From assembly GCA_921293015.1 (NCBI GenBank), contig OV121090.1:34941082-35005081 (forward strand): 64,000 bases of DNA. Reading direction: 5' to 3'. The notes under the pieces are model-generated. The model made no database searches, was not told the origin of the DNA, and worked only from the letters and a program-made list of their open reading frames with translations. Position numbers and translations under genes: made by a program. This document shows, one piece after another, positions 35,201 through 48,350 of the stretch. The stretch's first letter is position 1; every line of letters begins with the position of its first letter. Source of the DNA: Phorcus lineatus. Lineage: Eukaryota; Mollusca; Gastropoda; Trochida; Trochidae.

Positions 35201-37063
35201 ATGGTGATTTAATAATTTTATTGCTGATTTAATCAGTCTATACATTTGATCGTGAAATCTGAAAAATCATGCTCATCTGCAACGTCAATGTCTGTGCATT
35301 TTCTGAAAAATTAAAGCTATAAATGAAAAGTACTCAATGCTGTTATCTGTAAGTTATTGATAAGATATATAAGTGATTCAATACATTTGTGACTGCAGAC
35401 CCAGTGAAAGTGTTTAAAATCCAAATATGATTAACTTTCAAGGAAAAATTCTGTTTTCTAATCATATTCTATTATTGTTTAAAGCCTTTTTTAATGCTTT
35501 CCATAAACAATCAACAATAATTAAAAAAAATCAATTTTGACAATTGAAAATTGTTTCAAACTTATTTAAGATATAACACTACTTGAAGAAATAAAGCAAA
35601 ATATATTTTAAAAAATAAATGTTTTGGTTCATGATTAAATTAATCAGAAAAAGCACTATGGACCTGTTGTCCTGTGTCTGTAGAAGTCTAGGGTAAACCC
35701 AAAAGACTTTTTCCCTATAAATATTGGACTAAATTGATGTGTTTTTGTATAAATCACTATTGTAGGTCATGTGAGGTTAGATTCCTGATCTCAAGTTTGA
35801 TCCAACTCATAATTTCCGATATAGCTGAAAGACTGACTTTCATAATAATGTTAGAAGATATTTTGGCACCATAATGAGATTGCACTAAAAAAATTGTCAG
35901 GCCCCAAAACTTAGTGTTTTTATCCCTCATATTTCACTTTTTATGATTTTTGTAAAAGAAAACTTAATAAGATATAACGATTTCTATCATTTATCTTATT
36001 TTTAATATGTTTATGAGAGGTTTTTAATGTAAAATTGTAATTTTAACACATCTTTTAATTGTGACCAAGTACCTTTTATTGGTAAGATATCTTTTCAGGA
36101 TATGTATGATATTTGCAATAGAGATAAAAAATAGAAAAGAAGATCTTAATTACACTCGTCATGAATAGGTACACTTGCTTTTCAATAATTCTTCAGAAAT
36201 TATTTGTGAGAGGTTTTTATTGTAAAATTTTAACTTTTACACATTATTTAATAGTTACATTGTACCTTTTTGGAAGAAATTTTCTTTTAATAAGATGATG
36301 TGCAAAAGATGAATCGAATCACGGGAGGCGTGTAAAAATACAAAAGGAAAGTTGCATTCTTCAAGTAAATACTAAGTTTTGTCAGGGTATTTACTGAAGT
36401 CAAAACAATAAGATGAATCACTTTAACCCCTTATGTAAATTACAATTGGTTTATCAAACAAATCTATCATCCAATAGTCTCTATAAAGGTTTAAACATGA
36501 GAAACTGAATAAAAATAATTCCTGGTAGATCAAAATGATAATCAAGTATTTCATATATCATTTATTTATATCAAATTGTTATTAATCTACTGTACACAAT
36601 ATGCAACAAGATTTTCAAAAATGTTTTATTACTTTAATCAATTTCTCTACATAGAAGGTCAGTTGAGCTACAATTAACCTGCATAAATTCACACCCTCAA
36701 TTTCTTCTCAATTTTTTCCAACAATGCCTTTTCTAAATCCACACCCTACTGATTATTATCAAACATCTCAATATGACGATAATCTTAAGCCATTGAGCAC
36801 CAAGGACAGCTTGAATCCTACATCGGCATAGACACGGATAGTCCATTACTTTATGTACAGAAGTGGCAACTGTTCCTCATGCACTCACTCAGTTTCTCTT
36901 CTTCTCCTGTTATATACATCTCTCCCTATCACGAATAGTCTATTTCTCCCTGCTTCTCTATCTCAGTCTCCTGCTCTCACTCTCATGGAAGATTAAATGC
37001 AACCCCTGCCATTTATGTGTCATTCAAGTGTTTTGTGTGATCTGTCAGTGGTGTTTTTATAAA
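32248..37063. other. no gene seen; upstream side of the GPCR gene
   Basis: AT-rich. It may contain further 5'-UTR exons and the promoter of the GPCR gene, but none is identifiable. A worn tRNA-like head (GGGGTTCAAGTCGTGC as B box) is at about 34430-34495. An imperfect duplication about 192 bp apart (GAGAGGTTTTTA..GTAAAATT) is at 36013-36275. Confidence 0.4.
33113..33222. repeat. 55-bp tandem duplication
   Basis: Two almost identical 55-bp units starting ACACTGGGAATCAATTGATT. Each can fold: CACTGG at the start pairs with CCAGTG near the end. Confidence 0.9.
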
Positions 37064-37277
<214 letters not shown>

Positions 37278-40200
37278 GTCTCATTTCCCCCTTTCTCCCT
37301 TCGTATCTAATCCCAGACCCCTCCCAAATATTCCTCTACCCTCAATATATGAGGCCACTTAGCACCAATGTCTATCATTGACAGGTGGGAAGAAACGGCT
37401 AGGTGTTATTGACTACCAAGGAAACCCTGATTGTCAGCAATAGCTGATATATGTCCACAGATGCTTCCGAAATATATACATCACTTCCCTTGATTTTTAT
37501 TCCATGGATCAGGAAGATTTACAGTAGCTAAACAGGAAGATATTCATGACATAAAAAATGTAAAAAGATATCTGATTGCTATGAATATATGACCTCTTTA
37601 CTTGTTTCTTTCAGTGCATTGCTATGAATATATGACCTCTTTATGTGTTTCTTCCACTGCAGTTAGAGAGTTAGAGTTTTTGTATCAGAATGATTTGGAA
37701 CCATGCATATCATTATTGTAATAAGTTGGGTGAAGAACAAGCCCCACTGGATAGGCATGCATCGATCAGGATTAAACCCAGTGCTCATAGTGCAGTTTTA
37801 CACGGTCTGTGTCCTTCATTACAATCACTTTATTTGCATTTATGGCCAATCAATTTGAAATGAATTAATTACTTAAACTTTACCCAAAGGTTCCCAGAAT
37901 ATTAAGTGATTTTCTTATCTTCGCCCCTTTCCTTTTTTTTCAATTATGTATCCTGACAATTAACTGCTTATGAATTGACCCTAAAAATTAATAGCAATAA
38001 CATTTTATTTAAGTTTGGTGTCTCCTTCCTGGTCAGTATTTTCAAAAGACAAAGTCAAAGGCCAGTATGTCAGACCTCTACTTGTAACTGACCCAATACA
38101 GAAATATATAATTGAGGACAATCTTCTTTTTTCTGGACAGTAGTAGACAGTTTATTTTGAAAGATGAACCATACACATTCTGTGAACAGTTTTCACGTTT
38201 TGAAATTGAAAAAAAGGCTTTCATCCAGTGACTGTTTTTCCTGTATTTTCCAAATATTCAAGTATTGTCCATGTAGTGTAATTATTCATATAATCCAACA
38301 GTAAATTCTGTATTATTGCCATACAATTGATATTCGATTAGGGATGTATGGTATATAGGCTAATATTTAAATCATCTCTGTAACCAGATGTGCTATGATG
38401 AAATTGTTTAAATGCTCAAAGAAGAAAAATCATTATTGTTTGTAAGGCTTGTCAATGAATTGCACTGTCTTAATCACCATGGAAACATAAATATTCTCCA
38501 AATGATGCCTCTGAGAGATTTTAAAATGAAAGCCAGCTTAAGTTATGTTCTGCAAGTTGATTTATTATCCTAAATGACAACATTTTATGGTTTTGTATAA
38601 TTTTCTGTTAAAATTTTACAAAGTTATTCCCATGACACTTTCAGAATTTTTTTAGTCTCTTGAAGTAAGCATTGCATATTCATACATAACACGTTAATAA
38701 GTGAAAGAGAACAAAGTTGGCTGTTGTTCGGCCAGTTTTGTTTTTTTTTTGGCACAACATGAAAAAAACTGTTGTACCTTTCCTTATTTTAGAAACTAGT
38801 TGAGATAAGATTAATCTTATAAATATAGATAAATATGTACCCATTAACAAACAATTAATAATCAAAGTCCACTTAGCAATGCCTTGTCATGCCATAGCAA
38901 GGCTTAGCTATTTTCCATACTCCTAACACTGATGCCTTGCTTAATTTCTAAATGTTTTTCTTTTTTATTGAAATACAAGCTGTTCTTTGTAAATTTTTAG
39001 ATACTGCAGCAACAACAAAAAATACACTCAGTGATGCGCTTGAAATGAATTGTGAAATAACATGTGTATTTAAAGGAATGTCAACTCCCATTTTACTTCC
39101 CACAAATAATACCCAAAGGATTCTCACTTTAAAGCTAGCTTTTTTGAAAGCTTTCACCAAATTTTCTTCAACAAAGTTTTGCCCAAAGCCACAAGATATT
39201 GCAGTTTTAAAAGTTGGTGTAACTTTTGGAGACATGAATTAGACACATTACATTGCAAATTATTCCATGTCTTCTTTGATTGATTATTCAAACATTGCAT
39301 TTTTATGCTTGAGTTGAACTGAAAATGTCTGTACGGGATAAAAAATACTAAGCCTAATCACTTGATGAAGTCTCGAACTGATTCTTTTACAGAACACATC
39401 AATTGGCAATTCTAAAGGAGTCACACTCCACGTAACAAAACAATTTCAAACCAAAATTCTGTTTATTCATCATTATCCACATACTAGTTAGAAATAAAAC
39501 ATCATTGATTAACAATTTACTTTTGCATGGAAGAAAAGTTTCGAAAAGATTGTCGTCAAGGTGTTTAATTTTTCATGAAAATAAAAGTAATTCCGGTTAT
39601 TATCAAAGTGACTGTAATAATCCGCCATAATTCCACACTCTTTGATAATGATTATTTTCAAATGATTGAAAGAAGGGTTTACTTCATCAAAGGAAATAGT
39701 TTTCTGATTAATTCATCTGACATGGCTGATGTCAACAAAGCCTTGAGTGCACATGTGGTGGTCAATATGGCCGACATGGGTAATTATCTACAGTCAATAT
39801 ATTCGTTTTGAAAGTATTTGTTAACCCATTGAAAACACAGGCTTGACTCAAGCAGATGTTGGCTAAATCTATTTGAGTAGGACTTGACACAAGTTCTTCA
39901 AAATACTGATAAATTTCTTGACATTCAAGTGGGATCAATCAACATGAAAAAGTTTTAATAGTGACTCATATTCATCGGGATGTGAAACAGAGTTTTTATG
40001 AAGAGGAATATTTTTTTAAAAGATAGAAGTGTTGCTGGCTTACTCTCAGGTCAACTTGGAATATCTTAAGCTCTTTAGAAACTATGGCATGAGTTTCAAG
40101 AAATGCATGGACAAATACTTTTTCTTACCCATAAAATTGTATCTTCCTTAGATATTCAAGTAGTTCATTATATAATTGGCTGAGAGTTTAAGACATTGTT

Positions 40201-40449
40201 GTAAGTGATATGTTGGTTTGATAAAAGATTACGAGACTTTCCATTAACATGAATATACATGTTCTAAGTGGTCACATACGCTTAATTGTATCACTTGCAA
40301 GATAAGTTAACATTAATTATAACATTTAAAAAATTTAGTGCTTATAAATAATCTATAGACAAAATCTGAGATTTGTAACCAAATGTAGTCAAGTTCGTGA
40401 TATAATCTTTACAGGCCATAGAGATTACTCACTTAATGTTTTCTCGGAG
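37278..40449. other. no gene seen; one 42-bp duplication
   Basis: AT-rich. A 42-bp tandem duplication at 37576-37661 (ATTGCTATGAATATATGACC twice). At 38948-39242 both strands are open for about 95 codons over the same bases. Neither reading has a domain, so I do not call either. Frame 39575-39811 (+) likewise. Confidence 0.4.
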
Positions 40450-40759
40450 GTGAGGTGATTTGGGGTTTACACTGCTTTCAAGAGTATTTCACAAATATAT
40501 CGCGGCTGCTAGTATTTTTGCAGGGAGAAAGCCCGCAACACCATTGTGGCTAAGAATTGCGGTGAAACCTGCAGGCATCGGTTGGAAGTAGTGAACCATC
40601 GTTGTTACTGCATTGATATTCAGTGTAGCATTTGACCCAAACCTTACTGCATGTAGAACAGTTCTCTACTGCAGACAAAGTTGCCAAAGTTGCGGGATCG
40701 GAACCACAGACCTCTTGATCAAAAGCCAAATGCGCTAACCACTGCTCTATTCCGCCCCT
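40450..40759 (-). mobile_element. tRNA-derived SINE, family A, near full length
   Basis: Read on -, the head is tRNA-like: GGGGCGGAATAGAGCAGTGG, then TTAGCGC (A box region). A 7-base anticodon-type loop CTTTTGA follows (TTT, Lys-like), then GTGGTTCCGATCCC (B box). The body is shared with the copy at 63655-63905 (for example CTGCAGTAGAGAACTGTTCT, and the end containing CTTGAAAGC). RNA polymerase III would transcribe it and LINE enzymes would copy it. The 76-codon - frame here is a shadow. Confidence 0.8.
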
Positions 40760-42833
40760 GTTTTCATGGAGGAGAGACATGGCAGTGCTGAAGCCTATTT
40801 AGCGATACCTTGACTAGGAAATTAATTATAATTGCCAATTTTTGGGAAAATAAATGTTACAAAATACAAAGACAATATTTTAAAATAATATTGCCAGTTC
40901 TGAAACAGACGTTACATGTTCAGTGAAGCTATGCTAGTCTATTTCTCTATCTCAAATGATGTTCACCATAAAATGGCATCAAGCAGTTTTTGCTTGATAC
41001 ATGATCATTTTTTGGCTATGGATTATCCGGCTGAGTTATGAGATGTTTGACCCTCTGGAGTTTTGGTTCTATTCTATGGACCAGCTTCAGCATTCAAGAA
41101 CTGTACAACATTCAATGTAGGGATGAATCAAGATTTACCAAGGATCCGATAAAAGCAATATTTACAAAAGAGCGGTATTGCATTTCATCTCCAAGTCAAC
41201 AGAGGTCAAATGTTACCTTAAATCTACTTTACAAACTGCAATTACATTTGCAGGAAGTCACTAGAGATTAAATTGATTTCTTGAACCGAAAAATCCCATC
41301 TCTGGCAAAATTGCATCTGTGTAAAAACTTTGTGCTTGGATTTACCGTTTTTCAAGAGCATAATAGAGTCTTTGGTACCAACATCAGAAGATTCTGACCA
41401 TCAGTATTTTTCCATTGCCTCCTTACTGAAGGAAATAGAAAATTGTCTATAAGAGTAAACCCAGGTTTATTATCTGTTCCAAGATATCAAGTTACAAGGA
41501 AGATTCACTCCGATGGTTTAAAGAGTGTTTTGCCATTTTATCATCCTTCTGTAAACTTGTTTCCAATTATTTTCAAGTATGAGTTCAATACCATGATAAT
41601 GAATACATTTATGGATTATTATTTTCTTTATAAAACCTCTCAGATTTCAGAGCATTTTCCACTTGAATTGAAAAAAGAGTGTATTTCCAATAAAACTTGT
41701 CTTCTCTCATTTTAGCATTTGATGAATTTCATATTGATTAATATTTAAGCAGTTATTCACTTAAAAGGTTATAGATTTTCACTTAAAGTTTCCTAATCAT
41801 TTAGAGATATTCCTGAATTCCAGATTCCTTCAAGTTACATACATTGATCTTCCCATGGAGAGGATGTGTGAGGCATATGATGTCATACATAAAAGTAGTA
41901 AGGCTTTTTTTTAAAAAAAAGATGATTATTATATGCATAGCTATGTGTGAATAACAAATCAATAAGTTACTAGTTTTTTTGCTTGCATATAAGGAGATGG
42001 TTCAATAAAAATTGAACAATGATCTTGATATTCATTAATAAATTAATGAAATACACTATGTTTCTGATAATATGCATATCTGGTTGCACAAGTAAAATAT
42101 ATAATACTATTTTGTTCCCCACAATCCTGTTGATAAAGGAGAAGCATGTTCACCAAAAGCTTTTGTACATTTGTAAAGACAATTTTATCTAGAAAATCTT
42201 GCTTTTTTAAAGTTTAATAAGATGATAAATCATTAAGATTGTATTAAATACTTTCACCAGTTTACAGTCGACTGCATCTTTGCTAAATAAATGGTCTTAA
42301 ACATATATCCAAATTAATGGAAAGTTTACTGATATACATGTCATTAACTCTCATAGTGACTGTTACTGATAGAGTATATGGGATTCTTAGTTAAAACTCC
42401 CATCACTCCCCCTCCCCTCCATATTAGATTTTGAATTTATGCATACGTTGTACACTGCACATATAAGATATATCGAGAGATGGTTAATACGACACCAATT
42501 CAGTTTTATAAACTCAGGAAGTAAGTCATTGTTCTGAGGCAATGTAAGAAATTAAGTTCTCACACCTACTGTACCCAGACAACAATATTCAATAAAGCTG
42601 TATAGAAAATTGATTAAGCCTGACAAGACAATTATTAAGAGCATTTGTCAACATCTGAAAGCTGAATGAATACTCAAAAACTTTTACAAAGTTGTTAAAG
42701 TGATGCAGATCACGTTTGGAAGGTGAAAGATTAAACATGGAAATCACATCCCATCGGCGCTGATTACAGTGAATACTGTTTCCATTAGTGGGGAAACTGC
42801 TGGGTTTCATTCCCTCATGCCCCGGAACCAAGT
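40760..42833. other. no gene seen
   Basis: AT-rich. Frames at 41038-41271 and 41443-41715 (+) and 42589-42831 (-) show no recognisable domain. Confidence 0.45.
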
Positions 42834-43745
42834 CAATAGTCTGTCCTTGATAGTTGCTACCAATGATGGGTCAACAAATGTTGTCCTCGATAGTTGTTAA
42901 CAATGATTGTTTATCAATAGATTCTCCAAAACATCATTCATAGTTGCTTACACTGATGGGTCATCAAAACATCATTTATATATGCTACCTGAATGATGGG
43001 TCAACAAAAAGTCATTTATATACATGTATGCTACCTGAATGACAGGTCAACATAATATTTTCTTTCATAGATACTACCATAATGATGGGTCAACAAGGTG
43101 TTGTCATTGATGGATGCTACCAGTGATGGGTCAACATGATTTTGTCCTTTATAGATGCTAGCTGAATGATGGGTTAACAAAATATTGTCATTTATAGATG
43201 CTATCTGAATGATGGGTTAACAAAATATTGTCATTCATAGATACTAGCTGAATGATGGGTTAACAAAATATTGTCATTCATAGATACTAGCTGAATGATG
43301 GGTTAACAAAATATTTTCATTCATAGATACTAGCTGAATGATGGGTTAACAAAATATTGTCATTTATAGATGCCATCTGAATGATGGGTTAACAAAATAT
43401 TGTCATTCATAGATACTAGCTGAATGATGGGTTAACAAAATATTGTCATTCATAGATACTAGCTGAATGATGGGTTAACAAAATGTTGTCATAAATAGAT
43501 ACTAGCTGAATGATGGGTTAACAAAATATTGTCATTCATAGATACTATCTGAATGATGGGTTAACAAAATATTTTCATTCATAGATACTAGCTGAATGAT
43601 GGGTTAACAAAATATTGTCATTCATAGATACTAGCTGAATAATGGGTTAACAAAATATTGTCATTTATAGATACTACCTGAATGATGGGTTAACAAAATA
43701 TTGTCATTTATAGATACTACCTGTCAGAATGATGGGTCAACAAGA
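42834..43745. repeat. 43-bp minisatellite, about 21 copies
   Basis: Unit close to ATGATGGGTTAACAAAATAT followed by TGTCATTCATAGATACTAGCTGA. Central copies (about 43150-43700) are nearly identical. Copies at the left edge (42834-43130) and the right edge are diverged, with GGGTCAAC in place of GGGTTAAC, as expected of an array turning over from the middle. Confidence 0.96.
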
Positions 43746-46700
43746 CGTTGTCCTATATATAAATATACAAACATTGATAGTCGTAAGAATCCATCACTGA
43801 TGGTTATTTCTTATAATTTTTAATGATAGGTTGATTAACTAGGTCGTTTGATTGTTTGTCCAAATAGGTTGTCATCTAAAGTTGGACTAAACAGCTCATG
43901 TTTGTAATCATTATAGTTATATCTCATTGGATCAAGTACAGTTCATGATCAATAGTCGGCCATCAGTAGAAAGTCACCAGTAAACAGTCTTGATTTGCTC
44001 ACCAATCCTTTTCAGTAGCTTGTCCAAATAGCAAAAGGTCTTCAGTGATAGGTTTTCATCAATAGGCTATGATCAATTATAAATCTGCCAGAGTCATTTG
44101 TAGGATTTTATCAAAAGGTCTCCATTGATATTCTGAAAGGACACCAATGACCAGACAGAACTAAAACATTACTTAATGAACTTGAAGGACCATTGAAAAT
44201 AAATCTATTCATTTCAGTCTCTAACTTCCTCAAAAGGGCATAACAAGTGTCGGTCTCCATCTCTTCACTCTCAGAGAAACAGTTCTTACATGATGAGAGT
44301 GTCAATTGGCGTTACAGCTTATATAAAAGAGCTAATCATGTTTGCCTGTTTGATGCTTTTTTTAAACTTGTTGGTGCCTATCGCTTAATTGTAATGCAAT
44401 TTCATCTTTATATGTGTACATTTTGCTGTTTTTGTTACAATCTGGATTTTTTTTGGTATCCTTGACTCTGGTCTTCACAGAGCAATCTAAAGCTGACCTC
44501 TGTGTGACCCCTGTTGATTGGTGGGGAGGTGAGGAAGGAGGGTAGGAGGAGGCAATGTTGGTTATTAGATTGGGCCAGCATATTTAAAGCTGCTATTGAT
44601 GCCTTTTGGATCTGTGTACTTACATGCCTGTTAAAGAGTCCTATTTGATTTAATGCAAGCGTCTCATATTTTGAAGTATTGTGAAGACATACCTTGATCA
44701 ATGAATTATAAATAGTAAATATGATAGCTACTTAAACCATAATAAAGAGCAAAACATACAATGTCTCAATATTTAACATGTTAGTGTTCAACCTAAGATA
44801 TAATTAATAATTCCATACCTGATGAGTTACAGAGACCATGGTTCTTCTTTATGGTGTTTAACCTTCAAATATTGATATAAAAATACTAATTGATCGTTTA
44901 AGATTAATGACTTGATATTTGGTTTGGCCACACGGTGCGTTCACTGCAATGTCGCTTGCACTTGTCAATAGTTTTCCTTTCACACTTGAGCAAATTGATT
45001 TCACTGCTTTTGTTTTACAAGTTGGATAATGTCACGTTCCACTGTTGTTCCAGTGGTTTGAAAGCGATTTAGTTTGTTTCCAAATCCAATTTCGTGGCGG
45101 TGATGATGCTTAAATACAAACTTGATATTCAGAATACTGCAACTTGCAGCTTTATGCAGTTGTTTTTCACATCATAAAAAAGGATCATTCCAATCTTGAA
45201 TTATTTTTTCCATCAACAATGCAAGTTAAGAGTGTTGGAGTCGATCCAAAGTTAATAATGATTCATCAAGTTGATTTTAATCATCATGAAAAATATTTGT
45301 TTACCTTTTTACATTTTATGAATTCTATGCCTGAATGGAATTCACATTGAAGTATTTTTTATTTAAAAGTCCATTCTTAAAACATTATCAATGATTCATT
45401 AACTTGTGTTTGTTACTGTTTGTATTATTCAATTCTGTCCAAAACCATGAAAACAAAAATATTCTCCAGTTTTAATGAGCTGAATGAGATTAACCTTTAT
45501 GACTGCAAAATATGATAATATTTCATACACAGAACAAATCTTTTGTATGACTTTTAGACTATATTAGTGATTCGTCATGCCCTCATACCTGTATGATGTG
45601 TAATTCATCTTTCTGATTCCCCTTGTATTTTCATATCTTTTTTATTACATCAGTCATTTTCTATGTTATAATTATTTTTATACCTTTCTAACATCACCAC
45701 ACACTTTCATCTCTTTCATAATCCCCATGCAATACTCATGTCTTGGACTTAATCAGTCATTATACACATTTTTGTGTCTTAACCAATCATTATAAAAAAT
45801 CTTTCTAAAATAATGAAGTATTCTCCATCTTTCTGATGATAACATAAAAAGATTGTGAATATCAAATATCATACAGGAAACACAAATATTCATGTGCTAT
45901 CTTGAAGATAGACACAGCCTCTGGTGATATGAAATTATGTTTTCAATATGTAAGCTAATCATTTCAGAAAGAAGATAACTTCAATATGAATGCTCATAAA
46001 TGATGTAATAATGCCAAAACAGATCTATACTCAAGGTTAGAGGTTCAAAATCATACAAGGCGCTCATTCATGGCAGACAAATTTGATGAGTCTAGATTTC
46101 ATCAACTCTAAAGCAAATAATCATCTCACAGGCTTGTATTACTTTCAGGGTGTATTTCAATGTAAAGGAACGATCTCTCTCGTCGAAGCATCATTCTTGA
46201 TTCAGTGGACTAGTCAATAAAGTCTTTAATGCAAAGGAGGGAGAGGCAGAGCAAGATTTTCTGGAAAACAACTTTGTTCATTATGAACTTTATCAGGCAA
46301 AACTATTCTATTTTGACTCTGTTAAAAATATGATGACGTCTCTTTTGCAGGTGGAAATGTGTTGTCACCATACTGAATCAAAAAGCATTAGAATAGCTAT
46401 TTTCAGGAACGGTATTTACCTCTGAAGATAATGTTTGTCAAATGTGACTCCCACAACATGCTCTCTTTAGCCCAGTCTAATAGGCATTCAGTATTTTGCC
46501 AGGCAACTGTCAAGCTCATTGGAAGCATCCACGTCAATGCATCACTGATATACACAAGACTTCATTGCACTGCCGGTGCTTTCTGGCTGATATCTGGGAT
46601 CTGACTGAAGGGTGATAGAACATGTCTGATCGCACTATACTCATCATTCCAGAGCCAATAAACATGAAGTAAGATAAATATGCTTTTAAGTGTTCTCTTA

Positions 46701-48021
46701 TCACTCATCTGCAAATTAAACTTGGATTTGCCTCTTCTGAAAGCATTGCTGAAGGCTCTGTTAGAGTTAGACCACCATCCTCTTCTGGATAAAACGTGTG
46801 ATGAAATATAAATGTGAATTCCTCCTGGGAAAAAAGAACAATAGAGGGAAAGAATATGATGATGCAGAGATCGATTTTTGTAATTGTGACTTGATAAGAT
46901 ATATGCCTTAGTGTGGGAGGAATATGTTTTCTTGATATTATAAACCAAGAAACCTTTTTTACTTGGAAGCTCATTTTAATTTGCAATAAGTTATGGCACA
47001 AAAAATGTAAAACTTTCTATGTTTGCATGAGAATGCCAAAATTTAAAGAATGATGGTATTTTGCAAGATGGAAATGATTGTATACTGCACGCTTTGGATC
47101 TGTCAACATAGACTTTGTCTGCATATTGTCTGTTATTAATTGTACTTACTCAAAACGTTAAAGCAATGCTTGTCCTTTTTATCTAAATTTTTTGGTAATT
47201 TGATATACATTTCTAGTTTTCCTGAAAATCATGCCTGATCTGTTGGTAACCATAGTGAAATTATGACTTTTGTCTTTTAGAATATTCAAAATGTATTTTC
47301 ATCATAATCTAATGATAACGTTTAGCTAAGAAAATTTTAAGTGCTTGATCTAGTCCTTGACTTTGATTTTAAATATGTAAAGTATATTAAAAGTTGTTTG
47401 AAGCAAATACTGAACTAATGGCTTTCCCTGGGGAGATTTTCAGAGAGTATATCACAAGATGAAGATGCCATTCTCAAATGTAGGATATGATAGCTTATAG
47501 GTGTTTAAAATATGTAAAATATATCAACATTATTGGAAATCCTTTTATCAATGCATTTTTCTGATTTTTCACAAACAAAAGTCTGTGACTCAAGGTAAAT
47601 ACGTACACAAATATTTGTCTTAGTATATGTTCTGCCCATGGAAAAGTCATATGTGATATTATGTGAAAGAATTTACATTTTGAAAAATAAGGAATTGTTT
47701 TAGTTCAGTAACGAATGTTCCGATTAATGTCGGAGAAGAAAACACTTTCAATTTGAAAGTTTGAAAGGTTTTCTTAGATGGCCAGTGAACAAGATTCTGT
47801 TGTTGAACCGAGCAGATGTAATGAAAACAGTATTTCTGTTTGTTTTAGGAGAAAACATGATTTTGCACTTCAAGAGAGAGGAAGCTAATAAGATTACACA
47901 ATCTTACACGATAAAACTGGGTAAAGTTTAGTGCTGACTTGGGAGCATTTCTGTCGACTCATGACTGAGCTCATTCTGGAGATGCTACCTGCGTGCCAAT
48001 ATTTGAAGTAAACATTTAACT
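43746..48021. other. no gene seen
   Basis: AT-rich. Several frames (44111, 44247, 44435, 45144, 46562, 46705) were read and none has a recognisable domain. A purine-rich stretch GGGGAGGTGAGGAAGGAGGG lies near 44522. Nothing supported. Confidence 0.4.
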
Positions 48022-48350
48022 TTAACATGGTGGAGGAGTGGTTTGCTTGCCTCTCTTGCCAAAGGCCTCTCTTGCCAAAGGCCCTGGTTTGAGGGTGGAG
48101 ACATCAAAAACTTGTGACCATGGTCTCTTATTGAGTTTTGTCCTTTGGCAAGGCACTCCATCCACATTACCCTCTGTTCACCAAGCTGTATAAGTGGGTC
48201 CCTGGAAGGTCAAGCGAAGCGCTGGGTAGCTGCTCTAAAAGTACACTTCCTTCAGGGTAATACTTGTGAGCACCTTGAGCAGCCCTTTGGTGTTGAACAC
48301 TTGCAATATGAATATCCACACCAATATTATTATCATCATAACATTAGGTA
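48022..48350 (+). mobile_element. tRNA-derived SINE, family B
   Basis: The body has the block widespread in marine-invertebrate SINEs: TTTGGCAAGGCACTCCATCC, then TGTTCACCAAGCTGTATAAG, then AGCACCTTGAGCAGCCCTTT. It ends in an (ATT)n-like tail near 48330. The head (GGTGGAGGAGTGGTTTGC; GGTTTGAGGG) is worn and contains a direct repeat of TCTCTTGCCAAAGGC. Recognised from general knowledge of such elements. Confidence 0.75.

Noticed and set aside
38948-39242. Overlapping 95-96 codon frames on both strands
   Set aside because: No recognisable domain on either strand, and AT-driven composition on +. Expected now and then in 64 kb of such DNA.
46562-47001. 128- and 98-codon overlapping - frames
   Set aside because: No domain, no splice-supported partners, and composition typical of chance frames.
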